Translations under genes and position numbers: made by a program
Shown: positions 21,208-31,878 of the stretch, piece after piece
Numbering within the stretch: position 1 is the first letter of the stretch
How the letters are laid out: each line of letters begins with the position of its first letter
The notes under the pieces: generated by a model
The model's database searches: none
What the model saw: only the letters and a program-made list of their open reading frames with translations
What the model was told of the DNA's origin: nothing
DNA from: Spinacia oleracea
Lineage: Eukaryota; Streptophyta; Magnoliopsida; Caryophyllales; Amaranthaceae
DNA: 64,000 nt
Assembly: GCF_020520425.1 (NCBI RefSeq)
Contig: NC_079491.1
Span: 28,449,449-28,513,448 of the forward strand
Direction of reading: 5' to 3'

Positions 21208-23340
21208 CTATTCAAACAACCACCTGATTTGTCTCACTTGAAAGTTTTTGGGTGCCTATGCTACATTACTACCTCTAAGGTCAACAGATCTAAATTTGAT
21301 CCAAGAGCTGATCCATGTGTGTTACTTGGATATCCTCCCACTCAGAAAGCCTACAAAGGTTTCAATCTTATCACAAAAAAAATCAGTTGTTTCTAGAGAT
21401 GTTGTATTCCATGAACACCATTTCCCTTTTCATTTCTCATCTGACCCATCAGATGCTTACTCTAATCAATTCTTTTTACCAATTGTCACTCCTTATTCTT
21501 CAGACTTTCCTGATATTTCACTTCAAAACCTTGATTCCACCAGTTCAACCACTCCTTTGTCCACCCCTCTCAATAATTCACCAACATCTTCAAATTCTTC
21601 TTCTCAATCACCTATTATTTCATCCAGTCCAGTCCAGCCCTATCTCCTACTCCTCCTCCAGCACCTAGAAAATCTACCAGAACCATAAAACCACCCTCAC
21701 ACTTCAGTGACTTTGTTTGTCATAAACCTCTAAGGCACTGGTGAAATTTGGTGGCATATGACAAATTACCAGATCACCACAAACTTCTTATTGCTTCACA
21801 TATGGAACTGATTGAACCTACTACATATTCTGAAGCTGCTGGAAATTCTAAGTAGATAGATGCAATGGATAAAGAAATAACTGCATTGCAACATAACAAA
21901 ACCTGGGATTATGTCTTACTACCCAAGGGTAGGCTATTGGCTGCAAGTGGGTCTACAGGATCAAAAAGAATGCAGATGGTCCAGTTGAAAGATACAAGGC
22001 TAGGCTAGTTGCAAAGGGATTCACACAAAAATATGGGATAGATTATCATGAAACATTCTCTCTTGTTGTCAAAATGGCTACTGTGAGATGCCTTATTAGT
22101 CTAGCTGTCAGCAAACAATGGAAACTTTTCCAATTGGATATTAACAATGCTTTTCTTCATGGAACTCTTGAAGAAGAGGTATACATGAAAGTTCCTGAGG
22201 GTGTTACAGCTCCAAATGGCTATGTATGTAAGCTAAACAAATCTCTTTATGGGCTCAAACAAGCTTCAAGGAAATGGTTTGCTAGACTTCACTGTGAGCT
22301 CAAATCCCAAGGCTTCATACAATCCAAAAATGATTATTCACTCTTCATCAAGCATGATTCTACAGATATTACAGCGGTGGCTGTTTATGTTGATGATATC
22401 ATCATCACAGGCTCTAATGAAGCTACTATTACTGCTCTCAAACAACATCTCCGACATACTTTCAGTATCAAGGATCTTGGCCTTCTAAACTTCTTTCTTG
22501 GCATTGAAGTTAGTCAAACTTCTGATGGTTACATTCTGACTCAGAAGAAGTATACAAAGGAGCTTCTCCTTGATTGTGAACGGGACTTATCTAAACCCAC
22601 TGTCACTCCTTTTCCTCTCAACTTGAAGCTGACTACAGATGGTGAACAATATCACAATGCAGAATTATATAGATGTTATGTGGGAAAGTTAAATTTTCTT
22701 ACTCACACCAGACCAGACATCTCCTTTGCTGTTTAATCTTTGAGCCAGTTCATGCACTCTCCCACTTTACAGCATGTTGAAGCTCTCACTCACACTCTCA
22801 GATACATTAAGGGCACTGCTGGTCAAGGAATCTTATGAAAGGCTACAGATCAACTCACTCTTCAAGCATTTTCTGACTCTGATTGGGCTTCTTGCCCAAC
22901 TACCAGAAGATCAGTTACTGGTTACATTCTTCTGCTAGGAAATTCTCCTATCAGTTGGAAATCTAAAAAACAATCTACCATTTCCAAGAGCTCCTCTGAA
23001 GCAGAGTATAGAGCAATGTCACAGGCTGCAGGAGAGGTTACATGGGTTGTCAGGTTACAAGAAGAGCTTGGTGTTCACAATCTCAAGCCAGTGGAGCTTC
23101 ACTGTGACAACCAATCAACAATTAATATTGCTACTAATCCTATATTTCATGAAAGAACTAAGCATATTGAAGTGGATTGCCATTTCACAAGGGACAAGAT
23201 TCTAGAGGGTCTGCTTCAGTTAAGTTATTTGCCTACTCAAAACCAGTTGGCTGACATTTTCACCAAGATCCTACCAAGTGCTCAACACAGAAACTTATCC
23301 ACCAAACTTGGTATGGTTAATGTCTTCCCCATGCCTAGTT
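21208..23340 (+). pseudogene. copia integrase C-terminus, RT and RNase H (multiply broken)
   Basis: From 21208: [10 protein letters not shown] and [22 protein letters not shown] frameshift in the A-run near 21371-21379 leads to [15 protein letters not shown] and a Ser/Thr/Pro-rich linker. More stops and a frameshift lie near 21660-21940. RT follows (RYKARLVAKGFTQKYGIDYHETF; LDINNAFLHGTLEEEVYMKVPEG; YGLKQASRKW; VAVYVDDIIITGS). A TAA after DISFAV (22734-22736) and a TGA after GQGIL split RNase H (SDSDWASCPTTRRSVTG; SSEAEYRAMSQAA; HCDNQSTINIATNPIFHERTKHIEVD). Catalytic YVDD and RNase H acidic residues remain. Confidence 0.85.
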
Positions 23341-23350
23341 TGAGGGGGGG
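23341..23350 (+). other. polypurine tract
   Basis: TGAGGGGGGG lies directly before the 3' LTR, as required for plus-strand priming. Confidence 0.8.
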
Positions 23351-23726
23351 TGTTGGTGTACAGCCTTGCCATCACACGAGCAAACAACATGCCAAGCAAA
23401 GCAATACAAGCAGCACTGCCTTGTTGCATGCAGTGGCCACACCTCCTTCTAAAAGAAAAGCCTAACAGATTCTCCGAAATAAGGAAGGTAGTTAGGCTGT
23501 TAGAGTTGTTAGTTGCTGACTCATTTAGTCAGTAATGAGGTGTACAATTAGAGTGTTTTGATTGGTTGAAACACCTCATAGAATTTAACATTTAGATTGT
23601 ATATATATACTCTTCCTGCTTTAATTATTCGATCATTCAATCAATGAAATAATAATCTCTATTCTACTTAGCTTTCTCTCTCAAATTCTCTCAAGTAGTT
23701 TTCATCCTAAGAGGTGAAAACTGACA
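23351..23726 (+). repeat. 3' LTR of copia element
   Basis: 376 bp, same ends as the 5' LTR, followed at once by the TGAGT target duplication. Confidence 0.95.
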
Positions 23727-24707
23727 TGAGTTGCAAGCTTCAGAAAAGGGAAGACATAAAGTCTAGGTAGCTTACTGTACTTAGAATTTGTGTAAAATAC
23801 TAATATTGCTAAAATGGCATATTGGGAACTCGAGGAACTTAGATTAGAATAATTAATAAATCCATGGTAGCTAATTTATGGAAATTATTTATATAAATAA
23901 AAGATTTTACGGGTTTAAATAAAAATTAGATTTTTCCTAATAATCTTATTTCCCAAGTAAAAGCAGTTTTTGATTTTCTAAAATATCTCCTAAGATTGTG
24001 TTAATTAGTAAAACTGTTTTTAAAGAAAATATTTTTAGTGTTTGAGCTGGTCTAAGCCACGTCTTGTTTAATAGAGATTATGTGGGAAGTGGTCTTCCCT
24101 TGTTCCTCAAGACAAGGGATGTGGAGACCAAGGAGTGTGGATAGTTGGCAGTTGAGATATATAATGAGGGGAACAAATTGTCTCTATAAAAAGGATTGTG
24201 AGTTTTCAGTTAAAAGTAGACAAATACTCCAAGAGTCTTCTATTTCCTAAAACGTTTTAAAGAGCTTTTATAAAGCAGTTTGTATCCTAGTCAAATTCAA
24301 GTTCCTGTGTTCCTTATATATCTAAGCATTATTAATATCAAGTGTTCTCATATAAACCAAATTGTATTTTGAGTGTGAAAGGATACAGTGATCCTTGTAA
24401 AGACTTAGAGTTAAGTCTGAGAGTAAGAGAGAAAGAAGAGCACAGAAATCAGAGTTGATTACTGTTAGGAATTCGAGTCAGAGGGGAACTCGAGTGGTAG
24501 CGTTATTGTAATCGAGGCATTACTTTAATATAAAGAGGTTTTGAGGTTTTCCCTTCTTTATCAGTGTTAAGAATTTTCCTCAATTTTTTTATCTTTTGTC
24601 TCTGTGTTTCTCAGTTCCTTTATTATGTCTAAGTTCCGCAAGAAACTTCATTAAAGTTCCAAAGTACAATTCACCCCCCTCTTGTACGTGTTCCTACTGG
24701 AATAACA
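23727..24707 (+). repeat. right part of the outer copia LTR
   Basis: Resumes the sequence broken at 18431. It contains a CTATAAAAAGG core promoter (24184-24194) and ends with AATAACA, followed two bases later by the TGGTATCAGAGCC primer-binding site at 24710. The LTR must be well over 1 kb, which fits the SIRE/Maximus type of copia elements (inference). Confidence 0.75.
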
Positions 24708-24709
24708 GT

Positions 24710-24722
24710 TGGTATCAGAGCC
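24710..24722 (+). other. primer-binding site of the outer copia element
   Basis: TGGTATCAGAGCC, the standard copia site complementary to initiator tRNA-Met. Confidence 0.85.
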
Positions 24723-24769
24723 AGTACTCACGAAAAACACAGGAAACCCTATTTGAGTCAAGTTCCTGG

Positions 24770-27290
24770 AAGTATGAACACACACGAGAAACTAGAGGAA
24801 GGTTACTCCACGCAAAGGCCACCAATGTTCAACGGCAAGTTCTACACTTACTAGAAGAATAGGGTGAAGATATTTATCAAGGCAGAAAACTACCAGGTAT
24901 AGCGTGTCATTGAAGTTGGAGACTTCGAGGTAACAAAAACCAATGATCAAAACGAGGTAGTTCCTAAACCAATGTCTGAATTTGCAAAAGAAGATTTCGA
25001 AAAATATAAAATTAATGCCATAGCTGTTAAAATTCTGCATTGCGGCCTTAGACCACATGAACACAATAGAGCCATAGGGTGCAAAGCGCAAATCAAATTT
25101 GGGATCTCCTTCAAGTTACCCACGATGGAACTAATGAAGTTAAGCGTTCAAAAATTGATCTTTTAATGTCCAAATATGAACGATTTGAAATGCTTCCCAA
25201 AGAAACTATTCAAGAAATGTTTACTCGATTCACTAACATAACTAACGAATTGGCTTCTCTTGGAAGAATTATACCTACTGATGAGCAGGTAAGAAAGATC
25301 TTATGGAGCATGCCACAAGACGATCGTTGGAGAACCAAGGTTACTGCACTTTTCAAAACCAAGTACTTCACCAAGTTCAACATCGAACAACTTGCAGGTT
25401 CCTTGATGACCCACGAACTACATCTTGGTGCTGCTGTACCTGAGAGTTCTAGAAACCGAGGATTAGCCCTAAAAGCTGAGGAACTCGACAAGAATCAGAT
25501 GAAGAAGAAGCTTCCATGCTGGTCAGGAGGATAAAAAGGCTCTACAGGATCTTCAAGCTATGGAACCAGAAGGGAAGGAATTTTGTGAGAAAAACTACCA
25601 GTTCTAAAATCAAACAAGGCTGCTTCAAATGTGGAGAAAATGATCACCAAATTCAAGACTTCCCTCAGTGGGAAAATGACAAAGGTAAAGGAAAAGGCAA
25701 GGAACAATCCAAGGAACGTTACAATAAATCCACCTTTGCCAAACCAAACTTCAAGAAAGCCATGATAGATGCGCGGGGCGAAGCAACTGATTCTGAAGAT
25801 GATGAGGAACAACCAAGTGAAGAAACAACAAATCTATGTCTTATGGCTAAGATAGATGGAACTGGGCAAGTTCCATCAAATGAAGTAAGTTCCTCCTCTC
25901 TTCACTGCCTTTCAAAGTCGATATTAATTGAGTTATTTCTAGAAACACTAGAAGACTATAAAAAGCTTAGTATATTAAAAGGCTAAAGTGATAAAGCCCT
26001 GGAACTTAGTAAGGAACACATAACCTACCGAAATAATGTTAGATCTGATGTATAGGGTAGGTTCTTTGAATTACTAGACAGGAACACATCTATTACTGAG
26101 TCTTTTGAAAAAGTTAAAAATGAAAATATCCTACTCAAGGTAGAACTCAATCAGTACAAAATATTTAATTTAAGTCTAGATCCCACAAGGTCCATGGAAA
26201 CCAATATGGAATTTTTTAATGTCGATTTAGCGAAATTAAACAATGACCTAATTACAGTGAAGGAACCGAAAGAAAAACTAGAAAAGGAACTAACCATTGC
26301 CCGAGCTCAGAAACAGCCACATAAGGATCCTCCTAAATGGATTGAGAATTCTCAATCTAAACGAACAAAATGGCTAAGATTCTCATATAAAAAGAGTCAC
26401 GGTAAAGCCAAAAAGTATGTGGAACTACATAGTGCAAAAGTCTGTTTCTTTTGCGGGAATGGTAATCATGTCAGTAATGAGTTTTCCAAGAAAAATGAAC
26501 AAGATGAAAAAAATTCAAATTATGTGAAACAAAAATGGATTTAGAAGTCAGATATTATAGTTGAAAAGGAACTCGAGGAAACCCGAGTTCCCGTAACTAA
26601 TCAGTGATTCTTTTACAGGTTCTAGTGGGAGGGAACAACTCGTGGTATCTCGACAGCCGGTGTTCCAAGCACATGACATGAGACAAATTAAAGTTTATCT
26701 CACTAGAAGCCTACAATGGAGGAACTGTGACCTTTGGAGACAACATGAAAGGGGAAATTATTGCAATTGGAAAGGTTGGAAGGTCAAGTTCCCATGCTAT
26801 TGATAATGTATTTTTGGTCGAGGGTCTTATGCACATCTGTTAAGTGTTTCCCAGTTTTGTGACAAGGGAAACTCTGTAAGTTTTACTTCTGAAAACTGTC
26901 AAATTATTAGCAAAGACACTAGGAAGGTTATTTTGGAAGGAACTCGTAAAGGGAACACATATATTGTGGATCTCAATATAGTTCCAAAGAAAAACTTAAC
27001 CTGCCTCAGTGTCGTTGAAGATGATCCACTATTATGGAATAAGAGATTTGGACATGCTAGCTTCTCATTGCTTGACAAACTAAGATCAAAGGAACTGTTT
27101 CGAGGCCTGCCTTCAATCAAGTTCCTAAATGATAAAGTTTGTGATGCCTGTGCCAGAGGCAAACATGTCAGAAACTCTTACAAGTCCAAGAAAATGGTCA
27201 GCACAACGAAACCATTGGAACTCATCCATATGGACTTGTGTGAACCAATGAGGATTCAAAGTAGAAGTGGAAAAAGATATGTCTTGGGCC
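24770..27290 (+). pseudogene. outer copia gag, protease and integrase start (truncated)
   Basis: Broken Gag: RPPMFNGKFYTY then a stop, VIEVGDFEVTKTNDQ, then after a frameshift near 25080 ANQIWDLLQVTHDGTNEVK and SKYERFEMLPKETIQEMFTR. Two CCHC-like knuckles follow: CFKCGENDHQIQDF near 25621 and CFFCGNGNHVSNEF near 26440. The protease reads WYLDSRCSKHMT, with D-S-R in place of the usual D-S-G. Then come LLWNKRFGHASFSLLDKLRS, CDACARGKHVRNSY and integrase LIHMDLCEPMRIQSRSGKRY. The element stops abruptly near 27290 where unrelated GC-rich sequence begins. Confidence 0.82.
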
Positions 27291-27485
27291 AAAAATAGCG
27301 GGCTTTTGGGCCAATTTCAGGGTCGGGCCAAATTTATAACTAAAATTGTTGTTTTATGTTGCCCAAAGCCAGTATTTTTTTTAAAAAAAAATTGGGTCTG
27401 GCCCGAGCGGGCCCGAAAATTGGGCCGAAATATTCTTCCCAAAACCTGGTAAATTCGGGTCGGGCCCATGTTGATCATCTCTAGT
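27288..27485. mobile_element. GC-rich hAT-like MITE remnant
   Basis: Rich in GGGCC/GGCCC and CGGGTCGGGCCC words. Its right end read on the minus strand starts TAGAGATGATCAACATGGGCC, similar to TAGGGATG-type ends of plant hAT-like MITEs. It abuts the broken integrase of the outer copia. The left terminus and target duplication are not clear. Confidence 0.4.
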
Positions 27486-27939
27486 GTCTACATGTCCTGA
27501 CACCATTTTCAAGGATCTTCTTTGCAAAGGATTTAGAGGTATGCTAAGATATTGTATTTCGTAGTATCACACAACGGAAATAAAATTGGAACTAATAATT
27601 CTTATTCACTTCTTATTGTAACTCTAATATAAGCTTATTTTATGATGATATGTATTGTTTTCTTAGGTTTGCAGGTCTCTAAGAAAATTGATGAAGTACG
27701 GAACAAATGGACAATACTTCACCGAACATTTTGTGAATAACACTTCATCAATCTCTTCCTGTGGATGTTTCTTGCTATTGGCTTATTTTTGGTGTAAAAT
27801 TATAATGTCTAGAAGGCATAAGTATAATGGTGTTGGTTTATTTTCGTAAAAATGTGATAGTTGGTGGTATTTTTTATATATCAAAGTTCCTTAAAGTTTA
27901 TGTTGATTGATAATACTTTTGGACATTGTATAAATGTGG

Positions 27940-28294
27940 CGTGAGTCCAGGTTCTCACACTTATGTGTCTCGTTGTTGAATATACAAAATAAATTATTAT
28001 TTTTATAAAAGATACACATTATTTGCGACATTTTAAACTTGAATCATTTTATATTAATTTGAGGCGTTTAAGAAGGAAAATGTCGCATACAGTAGTATTC
28101 ATTTGAGGCGTTTTTGTGTATTCATTTGAGGTGTTTTTGTAATAATAACGCCCCAAATAAATCATTTATTAGCAACGTTTTCAAACGTTGCAAATGAATA
28201 CCCATTCATATGCGACCCCTCCATTAGCAGCTACGCCAAAAACACAACAAATAAATGGAAAAGTTCCGCCTCAATAAAATGTTTTCTACTAGTG
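27940..28294. mobile_element. CACTA-like element end
   Basis: The right terminus TTTTCTACTAGTG (28282-28294) is the complement of a CACTAGTAGAAAA CACTA-family end. The body holds repeated TTTGAGGCGTTT/AACGCC and GCAACGTTTTCAAACGTTGC palindromes typical of subterminal regions. The left end was not found, so only part is preserved or the boundary is unrecognised. Confidence 0.45.
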
Positions 28295-30498
28295 ACGTAT
28301 AACAAATGAACATACCTCATAGTGCTAGTATTACTTGTAGGCAAAGAGTTTCGACATTGGCTAGCCCTAGGGCATATTTGACAAATAAAATAAGCCTCCC
28401 TCTTCAAATCAATTTCAGGATGTACATGTTTCAATTGACTAAAAGGGATATGACCCATCCTAAGGTGTCAAATCTTAGCAACATTATTAACGGCAATATT
28501 AGCAGCGTTATATATATCCACAGAAGCAGAAGATGCCCTAAGAGTAACATCACCAAAATTACAAACCTCTGAAATAGTAGTGTTATCAGCGCAGTAAAGC
28601 CCACTCTTCAGTTTACCAAGAGCTATATGTGTTCTTAGGGAAAGGCTTGTAGAACACATGTATCAGATGTGAAAACCATTGAACAATTCATATCTCTGCA
28701 CAATTTTGTCACTTCTATCAGATCAAACTGGAAACCGGGAACAAACATGAGAGTTATATGTTCATTAACATTCATCGTTTTCATGTGAGTAATATTTATC
28801 TTACTCCCATCGGGTATGGTTATTGATTTTCAAGTCCATTAACCACATTATATCCAAAAAACAACTTACTACCACAACAAATATGGTTTCATGCTCCACT
28901 GTCGATCATTAATCCAACCACCACAAAATTGAGATAACAAGTAATGCTTACCAGCAAATAGAGCTTGTCCTGTTGTAGTACTAGTACTGGAACTTGCATT
29001 TGCATTATGTGTGTTCGACCAAGCCAACTTTTATTCACCAAACAACTTCATCATCTCGTTATACTGCCACATTGAGATTGGTGCAGCTTTTAATGTCTGA
29101 ATTCTCTTTATTCTCATTATAGACTGTTACAACAAATCTTTTGTGTTGGGTATATATGAAGTTAGGAGGATAAACATGTAATTTGAAGCATTAGTCAACA
29201 CTATGTACCGACACTTTGCAGTGTGTACAGTAATAGCTAGATCCTCTTTTGGTCCAGTAGTCTTTCAGAGACCTCCAGCATTTATTGTTCCTGATCTAAA
29301 ACCACGTACCCTTGTAGTACTCTTCAGTCTTATTGTCACCAAACCTTTTGTTGGTTGCAAAAGTCATGGATTCTTTCCCTTGATTAATCTGAGCACTTAA
29401 CTCACTGCATGTGTCTCTGTTCTTGAAGAAGAATTTTGTATGCGTTAGACAGAGGTGGAAAAATCTCCATCATCAAGATATTAGACCTCACTTACTGATA
29501 TGCCTCTTTGAGTTTCATGAGAAAAGAACCAAACATTGATCTTGTTGAATTTTCTTAATTTCTAGTCAAATTGCAGGTGAGCCACCACACTCACAACAAG
29601 GAAGAGGAGTAGCACTATCCAGTTGGTCCCATAAGACCTTCATCATAGTGAAAAATGATGAGATGCCATCATTCTCCCGACTTAAGTTTGCAAGTTCCTG
29701 TTGAAGAGAGTATAACTGAGCTACAGAAGAATTACCAAAACGATCCTCCAAGTCTGTCCACATAGCCCTTGATGTAGGTAAGAGAAATCCACTCTTGGCG
29801 GTCTGCGGCCATAAAGACCTCAGAATCTAGCTGCATATCATGTTGTTTACACGATCCCAAGCTTTCGTTTTCACCACATCTGTTGGTTTGGGAAACGTTC
29901 CATCAACAAAACATGCCTTGTTCTTAGAAGATAAGGATATCATCATCATCCTCTTCTATTCACCATATCTAGCTCCATCAAATGGAGGAAAAACTAATTG
30001 ATGAGATGTATTTTCAGCAGGATGTAAGTAGTACATAGAATTAGGATTTTGAGTAGGTTTTAAATGGAAATGGGGAATAGGAATCGATCGTCATTTTAGT
30101 GTTGAGAATCGAAGAATTAGATAAAAATTTGGTCGAGAGTTCTTGAAATTAATTCAAGACATTAGTTCAACATGATCAGTAAACACAGTAATTTTCAGGA
30201 AGAAATCAGGAAATTAATCGTCAATTTGTGGATTAAACCACTGGAATTTCAGAGAAATTTGTGTGAAGTTACTACTAAAGAAATTAGAACAACAAATAGG
30301 GAAGAAATGGCAAACATTCAGCGAAAATGGAGAGAAAATTAGGAACCAAGCCAAAGAAATTAGGAACTAAGGAGATTAGGGATTGAATGTGACTAAATCG
30401 AAAAAAAATCTAGCTAATTAGCAAGATTCCGCAATATCCATCAATGATGATCAAAAGGGAAACAAAAATGTGAAATACGATCTTACTGCCTGATACCA
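28295..30498 (-). pseudogene. minus-strand copia remnant (gag to gag-pre-integrase)
   Basis: In transcript order from right to left: primer-binding site complement at 30488-30498 next to TGTCAAAC (LTR end). Then Gag pieces (NKACFVDGTFPKPTDVVKTK near 29870-29930; LEDRFGNSSVAQLYSLQQEL; FFTMMKVLWDQLDSATPLPC, 29566-29763), a protease trace (MIDSGA near 28890-28905), and gag-pre-integrase MGHIPFSQLKHVHPEIDLKR and ICQICPRASQCRNS (28300-28458). Stops and frameshifts are scattered throughout. Integrase and RT are missing; the break falls at the CACTA-like end. Confidence 0.75.
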
Positions 30499-30755
30499 TG
30501 TCAAACTTTAGAAAGAGAACCCAGAAAGAGAGAGAAAATGTATTTTAGTTTTAGTAATTGGAATTAATTAATTATTACATTAAGAGTTCCTTTTATATTG
30601 AAGGAAACTGATTACAAAGGAAAGTAAAAGAGTTTTGTTGTACTAAGTTGTTATAACAACTTTATTCATGATGACGTCATAGTATCATCGTTAGCAGCAA
30701 CTAAGACCAATTTGTTAATCTTAGAATTACAAGAAACCTCATTCTCAACTAGAGG
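30499..30755 (-). repeat. probable 5' LTR of the minus-strand copia remnant
   Basis: Starts on the plus strand with TGTCAAAC directly beside the primer-binding complement. A poly(AT) promoter-like stretch lies near 30590. The outer end was not fixed, because a hAT-like element follows at about 30756. Confidence 0.5.
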
Positions 30756-31150
30756 CGGATCTATGGTGTTCTTTTTTTAAAGAAAAAAAAAGCTTTAAAA
30801 ACCAAAAAATCAATCTGGCAGTCATTAAAAGTAGTAATTATTATCTACAAAGATAGACACCAATGATATGTGTCTCAGTGGTTTCAATAGATGGAAACTT
30901 TGATTTTTGCAATCCCGTCAACACGGTTCCAATCCTCCCACTAGCGTTTTTTTTACTTGTCTTTACACAATTAAATTTTATACAACAAGGTTTTCGAAAT
31001 ATGTTTGCATTAAAATTCTAAATAATGAACTATGCATGTTTTCCTTAATCAAATTTTTGCTATTTATAAATATATATTTTATTTAATTTTTAAAATTTTG
31101 CTACTTATTACAATTCAGCACACCCTATTTTTAAATCCTGGATACGCCAC
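30756..31150. mobile_element. hAT-like MITE
   Basis: The left end AGAGGCGGATCTATGG and the complement of the right end AGTGGCGTATCCAGGATTT fit the CAGNGGCGGATCCAGGATTT ends widespread among plant hAT-like MITEs. CTCAAC occurs at both outer edges and may be part of the target duplication. The interior is AT-rich and non-coding. Confidence 0.55.
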
Positions 31151-31179
31151 TCTCAACATGATTTAACACCATCATCTCA

Positions 31180-31556
31180 CCGGGCTAGTTTCTTTGATGC
31201 ACCTAAGCCAATAGAGGACGAACATCATTATTCAAATACGTATCAGTTGGTGATGTTGAATGATAATGGAAAATCTAGCGATCTCATATTCATTGTCAAG
31301 CATTTCGATCCTCATGAATTTTTCTATGAGTGGCGCGACTTTGCACTTTGATGTTTTCAAGGTTCAATTTGATGAGAGGGATTTCGTACGTTCGAATACC
31401 TAGAAGACAACCTCTTTGTTGGTCCAAACAACCTCTTGTACCAAATTCTCTAGTTAATTTGCACCCTAATTCCATCTGCTTTATTGTACCAAATTATAGA
31501 GATATGCACCCTAATAAGGATTTTTGTGTGAATGATGTTTTAGCTTTTCTTGTGTA
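31180..31556 (+). pseudogene. decayed host gene fragment, possibly DUF295/F-box-like
   Basis: Spread over two or three frames the text reads LVMLNDNGKSSDLIFIVKHF, then DVFKVQFDERDFV, LEDNLFVGPNNLLYQ and LHPNSICFIVPNYRDMHPNK, then VNDVLAFLV and a stop. The order (a fragment about an encoded value, 'ERDFVR..LEDN.LFVG', then 'HPNSI.FI.') resembles the plant DUF295 domain of F-box-type proteins. Several frameshifts and stops rule out a working gene. It may have been carried with the neighbouring transposons. The family call is tentative. Confidence 0.4.
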
Positions 31557-31626
31557 ATCTGATTTAGTCTAATTATAACAAGAATAATGATTAATAATAA
31601 AATACGATTTGGATAATATTATCCTA

Positions 31627-31840
31627 TATAGAATTAGAGAAGATCAGATTGGGGAGATTATAATCTCATTATCATTATTGCACAACAACTCAAATGATTG
31701 AAATCAAATGACTTATATACAATGATGGTAGTAGGCTGACATCAGCAAGCTTGCAACAACTGAAGCCTAACAACCTAACAACCTCTAACTGACTTTACAA
31801 AATAAAATTATAAAATATAAATATTGTTATAAATCCTATA
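31627..31840 (-). repeat. 3' LTR of minus-strand copia
   Basis: 214 bp. It follows the polypurine tract (complement CTCCCCCTTC at 31841-31850) in transcript order. The minus strand contains TGTATATAAGTC as TATA box (31708-31719 complement). Confidence 0.9.
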
Positions 31841-31850
31841 CTCCCCCTTC
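31841..31850 (-). other. polypurine tract of minus-strand copia
   Basis: Minus strand GAAGGGGGAG directly before the 3' LTR. Confidence 0.75.
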
Positions 31851-31878
31851 AAGCTGGACCTTAGATATAAGTCCAAGC

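Larger units (their letters stand above)
18432..23726 (+). mobile_element. Ty1/copia LTR retrotransposon, complete but defective
   Basis: 5295-bp element with LTRs at 18432-18809 and 23351-23726 (TGTTGGTG...CTGACA), flanked by a perfect 5-bp duplication TGAGT (18427-18431 and 23727-23731). Domain order is Gag, protease, integrase, RT, RNase H, as in copia. The LTRs differ by roughly seven substitutions and a short indel, so the insertion is fairly recent. The coding region nevertheless has several stops and frameshifts, and the primer-binding site is shortened. It sits inside the LTR of another copia element. Confidence 0.96.
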
